From assembly GCA_963675565.2 (NCBI GenBank), contig CAXXYD010000004.1, positions 1,302,001 to 1,366,000 on the forward strand: DNA of 64,000 bases, in the 5' to 3' direction. The notes beneath the pieces are model-generated. The model saw only the letters and a program-made list of their open reading frames with translations. It ran no database searches and was not told the DNA's origin. The translations under genes were made by a program, and so were the position numbers. Source of the DNA: JARRKU01 sp963675565 (GTDB taxonomy: Bacteria > Desulfobacterota > Desulfobacteria > Desulfobacterales > Desulfosarcinaceae). Below, in pieces: positions 16,486-24,686 of this stretch (its first letter is position 1; each line of letters opens with the position of its first letter).

Positions 16486-17148
16486 GCGATTCCTGAGCAA
16501 CATGCGATGGCGGATAGGGGAACGTCCACGGGCAAAGAGATGCGCATGTCGATCTCCGGAAATCACAATGATCAGGCTGGAAATAAGGGCCGTCAGTCTT
16601 TGCGATTTCAACGGGTTCGAAGTGAAAAGCCCGGCTGACCGATTGTCGGTCAGAACATAAAGTCCGCCTTTAAAGTTTTTGCGGCGCACTGATTGCCGTC
16701 TGGCTTTTTTCATCAACCTGTAGCGGCAGCATTGCCATTCGGTCCGAAATTATGCTCAGCCTGTCGGACGGGATGGGGTTCGGATTGTTATTTAACTGCA
16801 TCGACCGGGCCAGCGGTGAAACCATTCTCGGGCCCCTGATGGCGGCTCGTATGGCCTCGGGAAGCAGTACGGCAATGATTGGCGGGCAGGGCCGGCAAAA
16901 TTTTTCACCTTACAACACCCTGAATTGACATGCGTATTGACACCCAAACATCTTCTTGACATACTCACCTGCGTATAAAACGGCCCTGCCGGTTGATTTC
17001 CTCTGCAATGGCAGATAAAGCTCTCCTCGGCAAGAACGGCGTGATTGGGAATGCTGCACCATTTGCGTTCTGAAAGTGTGCTCCAGGATAGCGACCGTTT
17101 GGGTCATATCGTTCAATACGAGGTTGCACAAAGCAGGTCCAAAGCACC
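16486..17148. other. Intergenic region
   Basis: 663 bases. No gene could be supported; a 58-codon frame at 16752-16928 has no ribosome site. Three TTGACA hexamers lie at 16925, 16937 and 16956. The second has CATACT 17 bases later (16960-16965), a weak candidate promoter for the ABC operon starting at 17149. Confidence 0.5.
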
Positions 17149-17844
17149 ATGCCCCTGGTATCCCTAAAAGAAGTTACGCGCATCTACCGTTTGGGTGAAA
17201 TGTCGCTCACGGCCCTGAGCCATATCAATCTGGAGATCGATCGCGGCGAGTTTGTGGCCATATGGGGCCCCTCGGGTTCCGGCAAATCCACCCTCTGCAA
17301 TATTCTGGGAGCCATTGACCAACCAACGAGCGGATCGATAACCATCAACGAAATGAACATCGCCGATCAATCCGACAATTTCAAGTCGACGCTCCGCAAC
17401 CGATCAATTGGCTTTATTTTTCAAAATTTCAACCTGATCAAGGTGTTGTCTGCCCTGGAAAACGTCATGATGCCGTTGACCATCAGGGGGGAGGCCGCCG
17501 CCAGAAACCGACAACGGGCGATGCAGCTCCTGGAAAAAATGGGTATGGCTGAGGAGGCCGGCCGTCTGCCGGACAAACTTTCAGGGGGCCAACAGCAACG
17601 TGTGGCCATCGCCAGGGCGCTGGTGACCAACCCCCTTCTGGTAATTGCCGATGAACCGACCGCCAATCTCGATTCTAAAAATGCCGAGACAATTGTGGCC
17701 TTGATGGAACGTTTCAGCAGAACAGAAGGAACGACCTTTATCTTTTCGACACACGACCAGCGGCTGCTGGACAGAGTCAGACGACGAATTCACCTTCAAG
17801 ATGGCGTGATCGTAGAAGATATCGTGACGCCGGAATCTGAGTAA
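17149..17844 (+). CDS. ABC transporter ATP-binding protein, LolD/MacB type
   Basis: 231 residues, usual length for LolD. Walker A GPSGSGKST (about residues 39-47), Q-loop FIFQNFNL, signature LSGGQQQRVAIARAL, Walker B LLVIADEPT and the H-loop STHDQ are all intact. The LolD/MacB/FtsE group energises extraction or movement of lipoproteins and lipids without transporting them in the classical way. The permease follows 154 bases later. The next genes encode a LolA-like carrier and an outer-membrane barrel, so the set looks like an envelope trafficking pathway. A dedicated cargo is inferred, because a housekeeping Lol system would normally lie elsewhere. Confidence 0.9.
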   Translation: MPLVSLKEVTRIYRLGEMSLTALSHINLEIDRGEFVAIWGPSGSGKSTLCNILGAIDQPTSGSITINEMNIADQSDNFKSTLRNRSIGFIFQNFNLIKVLSALENVMMPLTIRGEAAARNRQRAMQLLEKMGMAEEAGRLPDKLSGGQQQRVAIARALVTNPLLVIADEPTANLDSKNAETIVALMERFSRTEGTTFIFSTHDQRLLDRVRRRIHLQDGVIVEDIVTPESE

Positions 17845-18010
17845 GAGTGGGTTCAAAATGTCCATTGTTTGAGTTGGGATGATCAAATTGAGTCCATCGC
17901 AGAGAAGGCTAGGCGCGGTAAAATCGATCCTCCATATACCCTGCGGTTTGTATTCATGTTGAACACTGTTTCGTTAATGGTCCAATAAAAACCAAGGAGT
18001 GATGGAAGCG

Positions 18011-19261
18011 ATGCTGACCTGGGTAAAAATAGCCTTCAAAAATTTACTCAAAAACCGGCGCCGCTCGTTTTTCACAATCAGTGCAATTGCCTTTGGCTTC
18101 GCTGCGGTCAACTTGCTGGGCGGTTTTACCGACTACGTCTTCAAGGGGCTTGAAGAATCCTACGTTTATGCTTACGGCAACGGACATCTGAGTGTTTTCA
18201 AAAAGGGTTTTCTGGCGGAAGGGGCGCTCGACCCAACCCGCTTCCTGCTGGAACAAAAGGAACTTCAGGCGCTGCGGGACATCTGCGCCCTCGATGACCG
18301 CATTATCATCACGACACCCCAATTGAATATCAGCGGCCTGGTCAGCAACGGACAGGTGTCGACCATCATGATGGCCGATGGGAGGATTCCCGAGGATTTA
18401 CGGCGGATCCGCAGCCGCGGGCAGGGCATCGTCGGCAAACTGAAAATGTTCAGCGGCCGGGAGCTCGACACATCTTCCGGGTACGGGGTCGGCACAACCA
18501 AAGGGCTGGCTGCAAAGATGGGATTGACCATCGATTCCAACGTCATTGTCATGGCGGCGACGGTGGACGGGTATATGAATGCCGTCGATGCGCAGGTGGT
18601 CCAACTGCTGGACGCACCCATGGAAATTCTGGATGACCTCCTGATGACCGTTCCCCTCGACCTGGCCCAGGAACTCTATGACACCTCAAGTGTCGACAGG
18701 CTGAATATCCTGCTGGCCGATTCTGAATCAACCCAAACCGTAAAAACCGAGCTCGCCGGAAAATTCGCCGGCGGCGGCCTGGATGTCCAGATCAAGTCCT
18801 GGGATCAGCTTCGCCCCTCTTACCTGAGGATCCGCAATATGTTCAATGTCATTTTTCTGTTCGTTTTTGTGATCGTCCTGACCATCGTTGCGCTGAGTGT
18901 GATCAACACGATCAGTATGGCCGTTCTGGAGCGGACAAGGGAAATTGGAACCTTGCGGGCACTGGGATTGAAGCGTCCCGGCGTGAGCATCATGTTTGCG
19001 GCCGAAGGGGTCATGCTCGCACTGCTCGGTTCCGCGGTGGGTGCCGTGATGACCATTCTCGGATGGGCATCCATCGCGATTTATAAGCCGATGTGGACGC
19101 CGCCCAATATCCCCAAGCTGGTCCCGCTTGAAATCCACCTGGTGCCCTGGTTGATGGGGCTGAGCCTGATGGCCCTGATTGTTCTCGCTTCGATTGCCGC
19201 CATGGTCCCGGCACGACGGGCAGCGCGCAGCAGTATTGTCGATGCGCTCGGGCATATTTAA
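18011..19261 (+). CDS. ABC transporter permease, FtsX/LolC type
   Basis: About 416 residues. Three clustered starts exist (GTG 17999, ATG 18002, ATG 18011); AAGGAG (17994-17999) best fits 18011. Architecture: TM1 near residues 20-40, a large periplasmic MacB-PCD-like domain (about 45-270), then three TM helices (about 275-305, 325-355, 370-400) with the typical LERTREIGTLRALGL coupling-helix motif and the terminal RRAARSSIVDAL. One polypeptide with 4 TMs would act as a homodimer with the ATPase. Pairs with the ATP-binding gene upstream. Confidence 0.9.
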   Translation: MLTWVKIAFKNLLKNRRRSFFTISAIAFGFAAVNLLGGFTDYVFKGLEESYVYAYGNGHLSVFKKGFLAEGALDPTRFLLEQKELQALRDICALDDRIIITTPQLNISGLVSNGQVSTIMMADGRIPEDLRRIRSRGQGIVGKLKMFSGRELDTSSGYGVGTTKGLAAKMGLTIDSNVIVMAATVDGYMNAVDAQVVQLLDAPMEILDDLLMTVPLDLAQELYDTSSVDRLNILLADSESTQTVKTELAGKFAGGGLDVQIKSWDQLRPSYLRIRNMFNVIFLFVFVIVLTIVALSVINTISMAVLERTREIGTLRALGLKRPGVSIMFAAEGVMLALLGSAVGAVMTILGWASIAIYKPMWTPPNIPKLVPLEIHLVPWLMGLSLMALIVLASIAAMVPARRAARSSIVDALGHI

Positions 19262-19288
19262 TCTATGCAGATAGGGAGACGCCTAAAA

Positions 19289-20077
19289 ATGTTTTGTTCT
19301 ATGAAGAATGGGTCCCAGAACCCCGGGGTTAAACGGGTCTTGCCCCTGGTCTGCAGCCTGTTATTGTTTCTGGCCGCTGTCTGCCCTGCCGCAAGCCTTG
19401 CGGCAACGCCATATGAAATCCTGAAGGAATGTGATGAAGCCCGGGGAAACCTTAGCGGAATAACTTGGATTGTTTCAGTTGAGGCGCTGGAAAGGGGGCA
19501 CAAGAACTCACGGCGCATTCTGGTCAAATCGTCCGGCTTTAATGTGGTGGCAGAAACCCTGAAACCGCCACGGCGCAAGGGGCAGCTTCTCATACTGGTC
19601 AAAGGGAATATGTGGTTCTACAAGCCGGACCTGAGCAAACCGGTCCCCGTCTCGCAGCGCCAGAAGTTGCTCGGCCTTGCAGCCAATGGCGATATCGCCT
19701 CGACCAACTACGCCGAGGATTATTCCATTCTCAGCTTTGAAGAGGTCGACTTTGAGAGCAGGGCATGTTATTTGTTTTTGCTCGAGGCAAAGACAAAAAA
19801 TGCAACATACAGCCGCATCAAATACTGGGTGAGCAGACGGCCGCATCTTGGAATTAAAGCTGAGTTTTACACTGCCCGCGGCGACAAACTGCTGAAATCC
19901 GCCCGGATGGAATATGACAACCGCATTGCGGCCGGTGATGGTGAGCGCGTGTTTATATCCCGCATGGTCATTCACGATGAATTGATGTCGGAAGACACCA
20001 CCACCCTGAATTTTTCGGATCCGGTGCTGCAGCCCATTCCGGACCATGTTTTCAATCTGAACCTGTTGCGCAAATAG
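19289..20077 (+). CDS. LolA-like outer-membrane lipoprotein-sorting protein
   Basis: 262 residues from ATG 19289, which is preceded by GGGAG (19275-19279); the 19265 ATG has no ribosome site. Signal peptide with hydrophobic core LPLVCSLLLFLAAVCPA, cleavage near SLAA. The mature domain fits the half-barrel LolA-like family (COG2834 type): strands RRILVKSSGFNVVAETL, LLILVKGNMWFYKPDL, then NGDIASTNYAEDYS and a C-terminal VFNLNLL. A periplasmic carrier for a lipid or lipoprotein is expected by family. It starts 27 bases after the permease and is probably the shuttle for that transporter. Confidence 0.8.
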   Translation: MFCSMKNGSQNPGVKRVLPLVCSLLLFLAAVCPAASLAATPYEILKECDEARGNLSGITWIVSVEALERGHKNSRRILVKSSGFNVVAETLKPPRRKGQLLILVKGNMWFYKPDLSKPVPVSQRQKLLGLAANGDIASTNYAEDYSILSFEEVDFESRACYLFLLEAKTKNATYSRIKYWVSRRPHLGIKAEFYTARGDKLLKSARMEYDNRIAAGDGERVFISRMVIHDELMSEDTTTLNFSDPVLQPIPDHVFNLNLLRK

Positions 20078-20086
20078 GGAGGTGTC

Positions 20087-21268
20087 ATGCGATATGCGGT
20101 CTCATTACTGCTGATTTTTTTGCTTGCTGAACCCATTGCCGCAGGGCAGACAGCGGCCGCGGATACCATGCAGAATGCCTATGCAAGCGACAATGCCGTA
20201 TTGCTGGATCATTTCAGTTTGGATTTCCGGAACTTGACCTACGGATTGGTTCAAAAGCCAGTGAATTCGGCACTGAACCCCGATAACCGCCAAGAAGTGC
20301 CCCGCTATACACTGGCGTCGGATTTCCGGCCGGACTTCGCCTTTAATGTCTCCCGTTTGAATATGCTCTTGAAACCGCGTTTCGATTTTGCCTGGAAACG
20401 TTGTGAAGACGGTGTTTGCGATGGCCGGGAGGACAATGACCCGGAGTATTACGTCAACGAATGGCTGGTGCGGGTCGAACCGGTCGATTCACTGTTTCTC
20501 TCATATGGCCGCGAGAATCTGCAATGGGGTCCGTCTCTGCTGCTCTCCCCGTCCAACCCCTTCTATACCGACAACGGCCGCAACAATCCAAAAATGGAAG
20601 TCCCCGGTGCGGATTACGGTCGGGTTGTCTGGTCGCCGAACATTAAATGGACCGGTTCGTTTATCGTCAATACCGACGAGGGGCGTCAGGAGGAGATCGA
20701 AAATTTCGACCCTGCCTATGCAGTGAAAATCGATCACACCGCCGACCAGGGATATTTCAGCCTGATTTTTGCAAAACGGCGGGAGGCCACCGACACACAC
20801 CTCGGTCTCTTCGGCAGCTGGAACCTCAATGATGCTCTGGTGGTGTACACGGAAGACAGCCTTCGCGAAGGCGACATCGAAGCCCTGGCCGGGGGCTCCT
20901 ATACGTTCGGCAACGGATCGACACTAACCGTTGAATATTTCTACAACGGTTCGGGCAATCGTGACGATGACCTGCTGGATATTATCGCTTCCGGCAACGG
21001 CCCTGACGAACGGCTGATGCTGTTCCGCAAAAACTACCTGTTGGTGCAATACTACTACCGGGATATGTTCGACCGCTGGAATGGTCTGCTGCGCGCCACA
21101 GCCGGCCTGGATGACCAGTCGGCTGCAGTGCTTGGCCTGATCGAATACAACCTGGGTCCCAACGTGCAACTTTTTGCAACCGGAACCCTTTTTGGCGGTG
21201 ATGACACAGACGAGTTCGGCAGCCTGCTGGATTACCGCGCCATGGCAGGATTGGAATTCTCTTTCTGA
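20087..21268 (+). CDS. Outer-membrane beta-barrel protein of the ABC/LolA locus
   Basis: 393 residues; GGGAGGTGTC immediately before the ATG. Signal peptide about 1-19 (LAEPIAAG). Alternating-strand pattern throughout (FAFNVSRLNMLLKPRFDFAW, SLFLSYGRENLQWGPSLLL) with acidic loops, ending in MAGLEFSF, a typical barrel C-terminus with terminal Phe. The substrate is unknown. Its position after LolD/LolC/LolA-like genes suggests the outer-membrane end of the same pathway, by analogy with lipid export systems that end in a barrel. Confidence 0.8.
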   Translation: MRYAVSLLLIFLLAEPIAAGQTAAADTMQNAYASDNAVLLDHFSLDFRNLTYGLVQKPVNSALNPDNRQEVPRYTLASDFRPDFAFNVSRLNMLLKPRFDFAWKRCEDGVCDGREDNDPEYYVNEWLVRVEPVDSLFLSYGRENLQWGPSLLLSPSNPFYTDNGRNNPKMEVPGADYGRVVWSPNIKWTGSFIVNTDEGRQEEIENFDPAYAVKIDHTADQGYFSLIFAKRREATDTHLGLFGSWNLNDALVVYTEDSLREGDIEALAGGSYTFGNGSTLTVEYFYNGSGNRDDDLLDIIASGNGPDERLMLFRKNYLLVQYYYRDMFDRWNGLLRATAGLDDQSAAVLGLIEYNLGPNVQLFATGTLFGGDDTDEFGSLLDYRAMAGLEFSF

Positions 21269-21316
21269 TGCGGCTTGATGGAATGCAGTGCATCGTCACT
21301 TATCAGGCAAACTGAA

Positions 21317-22099
21317 ATGAAGCTCGCCGGTCACCATGTTTTCATTACTGGCGGCGCGTCCGGTATCGGGCTGGCCCTGGCCCGGGAGTTTCTGCTGCGC
21401 GGCAACCGGGTGACCGTCTGCGGCCGGGACCGTGTGAAGTTGATGCGCGCCGCAGAGCAAAACCCGGCGTTGGAAACGCTACGGATCGATCTCTGCCGCG
21501 ATGAGGATCTCCGACAAATCGAGAATGACCGTGACGGCAATCTGCAATCGGTCTCCATCCTGGTCAATAACGCCGCCATCGGAGACGCCTATTGCCTGCT
21601 GCGCGATCCGGCAGCTTTCGCAAAAATGGAAGCGGAACTCGCCACCAACCTCATGGCACCGATCAAGTTGACCCGAATTTTCCTGCCGATGCTGCTGGCC
21701 CGCAAAAATGCCGCCGTGGTGAACGTGACCTCGGGTTTCGCCGCCTGGCCCTGCGCCACGGTGCCTGGATACTCCGTATCAAAGGGGGCATTGAAAGCGT
21801 TTAGCCGGGTATTGCGCAATCAACTCGCGGGAACCCACGTCAAGGTCTTTGAAGTACTGCCTCCGATGGTGCAGACAGCGTTGGTTAAAAATGCATCGGG
21901 GCGTAAGATTTCAACGCAACGGGTTGCCGCGGAAACAATCCGCGGCATGCAGCGTGACCAGGATGAAATCTGCATCGGCGAGGTCAAGCTGATGCGGTTT
22001 TCCGCCGGCCTATTCCCGCGGCTGCTGGACTGGGTGATCAGACGCTATCCACTGGCGTTAAAAGAACTGGAGCGGCTGTACCCCCGCGAAGATAATTAA
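21317..22099 (+). CDS. Short-chain dehydrogenase/reductase (DltE-like)
   Basis: 260 residues from ATG 21317; the upstream start 21275 adds a non-conserved segment. NAD(P) site TGGASGIG, NNAAIGD, catalytic NVTS with YSVSK. It resembles the DltE/COG3967 type, which reduces keto groups on lipid or sugar precursors. Last plus-strand gene after the barrel protein; its 3' end overlaps the convergent sulfotransferase gene by 4 bases. The substrate is unknown; involvement in a modified envelope lipid is inferred. Confidence 0.85.
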   Translation: MKLAGHHVFITGGASGIGLALAREFLLRGNRVTVCGRDRVKLMRAAEQNPALETLRIDLCRDEDLRQIENDRDGNLQSVSILVNNAAIGDAYCLLRDPAAFAKMEAELATNLMAPIKLTRIFLPMLLARKNAAVVNVTSGFAAWPCATVPGYSVSKGALKAFSRVLRNQLAGTHVKVFEVLPPMVQTALVKNASGRKISTQRVAAETIRGMQRDQDEICIGEVKLMRFSAGLFPRLLDWVIRRYPLALKELERLYPREDN

Positions 22100-23193
22100 A
22101 GGTACCCGAACCGCTGCATATTTTTGCGGCAAATTGATTCGACGACGTCAAATCGGCCATAGGCGTTCTTGTGCCGGACGACGCCGATCTTGGCGACCTT
22201 TCCCCAGAACTCCTGAATCTCTTCGGCCGGATGAGGCAATTCACAAAAATCGAGAATCCGGTGAATTTGCATCTGCGGCTCGGAGAGGATATCTTCGTAG
22301 CGCACTTCGTGAAAATGGGGCAAAAGATTGCGGTTCTTCTCGATAAATTCAACGCCGTCATTCCAGAGATGGGCCGTGGTGCGGATATCGTCCGGGCCGT
22401 AAGTATCGATATGGTCCTGCAATCGGGCCATTCTGGGATAGGGGATAAACGGTGCAACGGGTGCGGGCAACCCCTTTCTTTTGCGGATGGCCGTGAGTTG
22501 CTCGTTGCACAGCCGAAACAGCTTCAGCAGCGAATTGGCGCTGGCCCGCGCATCCCGCACCAAATGAATGAATTTGGCGTCCGGGAACATCTCCTTGATC
22601 AGCAGGACATGAGGAAGCAGTGCCGGCGTTTTGCATTCGAAACGATTGGCCTTGCCGCCGAAGCACCAGATCACTTTGCGGATCGATTCCTTGACCGCGG
22701 CGATATCCGCGTCTGAAAAATCCGCGATGGTCAGCTCCTGATGGCGCGCCTGAAATGGATCTTGATGCAGCCATTGCGCCCAGGTGGCCACCGGATCGGC
22801 GGGACTGCCGACATTCACCTCGACACTGTCCTTTAAAAACCGCTCTCCCTTGACGTTGAAGCCGATTTTGCGGCGGAAGTGCTCCGCTGCACAAAAACAA
22901 TTGCGGAAGGTATCCATCATATTGGTGATATAGGCAACTTGGGGATGGCTGCAAATAATATCCTGCAGCATGGAGGATCCACAGCGCGGCAGTGAAATCA
23001 GGAAAATCGGCTTATCGATCTCGATACCGGTCAGGTCCATGGCAAGCCGGCGGCGCTCGTACCACTTGAGGAAAGCCTCTACAAAACGGGGGGGCGTTTC
23101 GGGGATGACCCACTGGTTCTCAAATAGCGGTTTCAACAACAGGCGAGAGGCCAGGTTGGCGTATTTGACTGGCCGGCGATGATTATTGTTCAA
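22096..23193 (-). CDS. PAPS-dependent sulfotransferase family protein
   Basis: 365 residues. The 5'-phosphosulfate loop is LPRCGSSML (near residue 67), the 3'-phosphate site is FIHLVRDARASANSL, and an acidic/His-rich middle follows (LHQDPFQARHQEL). This fits the Sulfotransfer_3 family, which moves sulfate from PAPS to a hydroxyl on carbohydrate or lipid. No signal peptide, so cytosolic. Convergent with the SDR gene and near KAS III. A sulfated lipid is a possible product; none is demonstrated by the sequence. Confidence 0.8.
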   Translation of the reverse strand: MNNNHRRPVKYANLASRLLLKPLFENQWVIPETPPRFVEAFLKWYERRRLAMDLTGIEIDKPIFLISLPRCGSSMLQDIICSHPQVAYITNMMDTFRNCFCAAEHFRRKIGFNVKGERFLKDSVEVNVGSPADPVATWAQWLHQDPFQARHQELTIADFSDADIAAVKESIRKVIWCFGGKANRFECKTPALLPHVLLIKEMFPDAKFIHLVRDARASANSLLKLFRLCNEQLTAIRKRKGLPAPVAPFIPYPRMARLQDHIDTYGPDDIRTTAHLWNDGVEFIEKNRNLLPHFHEVRYEDILSEPQMQIHRILDFCELPHPAEEIQEFWGKVAKIGVVRHKNAYGRFDVVESICRKNMQRFGYL

Positions 23194-23503
23194 GTTTTCC
23201 CCCTTGCATGGCGGTCATAATGAATAACGCCTCCCCAAAGTGCTCACAATCGGGCTTTCGCGGCATAGAGCGTCTGCCGGGTCGCCGCCGCTGGTGATCT
23301 TTATGTATTTGCTGAATATCGACACCGCGGCTATATAAGCAGAATGAACCCCGGGGCGCAAGCCCAGAAAACCGCAGGGCTCGCACCGGGTGAGCCAAAA
23401 ACATAATTCATGGACATTTCATCATTTAGTATATAAGTTATTTAAAGTCGTTCTTTTCAGGTTGCTTGTTCTAAATTTACTTTGGCTTTGACGGACTATT
23501 TCG
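23194..23503. other. Divergent promoter region
   Basis: 310 bases between the sulfotransferase (minus) and KAS III (plus) starts. The right half is AT-rich (23413-23460). No clear promoter pair, operator or RNA was seen. Confidence 0.5.
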
Positions 23504-24598
23504 ATGGGAACCACAAAATTAAATCACTACGACTATTTCAACACCTTGCAAACCTTCAAAACCCCGGCGTCTAAAATCGTTTCGATAGGCGTCGAGATCC
23601 CGGAAAACACGGTGGACAACGAGGCGCTGGTGGAATTGATCAATGCGCCGGCGGCAGTGAAAAAAATTCTGCCTGCCATCATCATGAGGGCCACAAAATG
23701 CAAATCACGGGTGTACTCGCCGCCGGGCACGTCCCCTTCCGACTTGGCCATCGCAGCCGCGCAGAAGGCATTTGAGCGATGTGACGTCGACCCCGCCGAG
23801 ATCGACACCCTGATCTTTTCCAGCACCGACATGGATACGCTGGAACCGGCAACAGCCAATATCGTCCAGAAAAAAATGGGGCTTAAAATAACGAATGCCT
23901 TCGATATCAGCAACGCATGCAACAGTTTTCTGCAGGCCATGAATGTGGCCAACAGTTTCCTGACCACGGGGGCGTCCAAAAAAGTCCTGATTGTCAGTGG
24001 TGAAGTGGGCAGTTACGTGTGCAACCGCAACATCAATTCCATCCGCGAACTCGAAACAAAGATGGGCGGGCTGACCCTGGGCGATGCCGGTGCGGCGATG
24101 ATCATGGCCCCCTCCGACGGCACCTCGGGACTGCTGGAGATCAACCTGCTGAGCATGGGGGAGCACTGGGAGATGTGCCACGTGCCGGAAACCACCGACT
24201 GGCGGCAAAACGGCGGCAAAATCCACGGGTGGTTCTACCTCGATATGCCCAAACTGGCCAGGGTCGCCAAAGAGGCCACGGAAGGCTATTTCCGGCAATA
24301 CCAGCAGGTCAGAAAAACCTTATACGGTGAAAACGCGATCTTCGATCATCTTGACCTGATCATCCCCCATCAGATTTCACGCAAGTTTATTGAAAAAATT
24401 GCATCCACCCTGGACTACGATCTGGAAAAAATCCACATCGTCGCCGATGTGCTGGGCAATACGGCAAGCACATCCATCCCCCTGGTGCTCAGCGCCCTGC
24501 TTGACGAAGGCAACCTGGCATATGGCTCCGGCCAGGAGGCGATGCTGTATGGTGCCGCCAGCGGTTTCGGTATCGGTCATTTACGTATCCGGTTTTAG
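23504..24598 (+). CDS. Ketoacyl-ACP synthase III-type enzyme
   Basis: 364 residues. Catalytic Cys in ISNACNSFLQAMN, His in IIPHQISRKF, Asn in LGNTASTSIP: the complete KAS III triad, with a C-terminal glycine loop GAASGFGIGHLRI. It is longer than housekeeping FabH (about 320), and the N-terminus (FKTPASKIVSIGVEIPENTV) has an extra segment, so it may be an OleA-like or secondary-lipid enzyme joining acyl chains. No clear ribosome site precedes the ATG. It ends at a strong terminator. The neighbouring SDR and sulfotransferase suggest lipid synthesis. Confidence 0.8.
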   Translation: MGTTKLNHYDYFNTLQTFKTPASKIVSIGVEIPENTVDNEALVELINAPAAVKKILPAIIMRATKCKSRVYSPPGTSPSDLAIAAAQKAFERCDVDPAEIDTLIFSSTDMDTLEPATANIVQKKMGLKITNAFDISNACNSFLQAMNVANSFLTTGASKKVLIVSGEVGSYVCNRNINSIRELETKMGGLTLGDAGAAMIMAPSDGTSGLLEINLLSMGEHWEMCHVPETTDWRQNGGKIHGWFYLDMPKLARVAKEATEGYFRQYQQVRKTLYGENAIFDHLDLIIPHQISRKFIEKIASTLDYDLEKIHIVADVLGNTASTSIPLVLSALLDEGNLAYGSGQEAMLYGAASGFGIGHLRIRF

Positions 24599-24618
24599 AA
24601 CTGTGCACGCTAAAGCGA

Positions 24619-24654
24619 AAAAAGCCCCGTCGCAGACTGCGTCGGGGCTTTTTT
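24619..24654. terminator. Bidirectional terminator between KAS III and a lipoprotein gene
   Basis: AGCCCCGTCGCAG (24623-24635) pairs with CTGCGTCGGGGCT (24637-24649) with one mismatch. A run of A precedes and a run of T follows, so it can stop both the plus-strand KAS III gene and the minus-strand lipoprotein gene. Confidence 0.85.
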
Positions 24655-24686
24655 CGATGAATGCGATTAAATATTGGCGAAAGCGG

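Noticed and set aside
16752..16928. 58-codon plus-strand frame before the ABC operon
   Set aside because: No ribosome site and no recognisable family; could be chance or a remnant.
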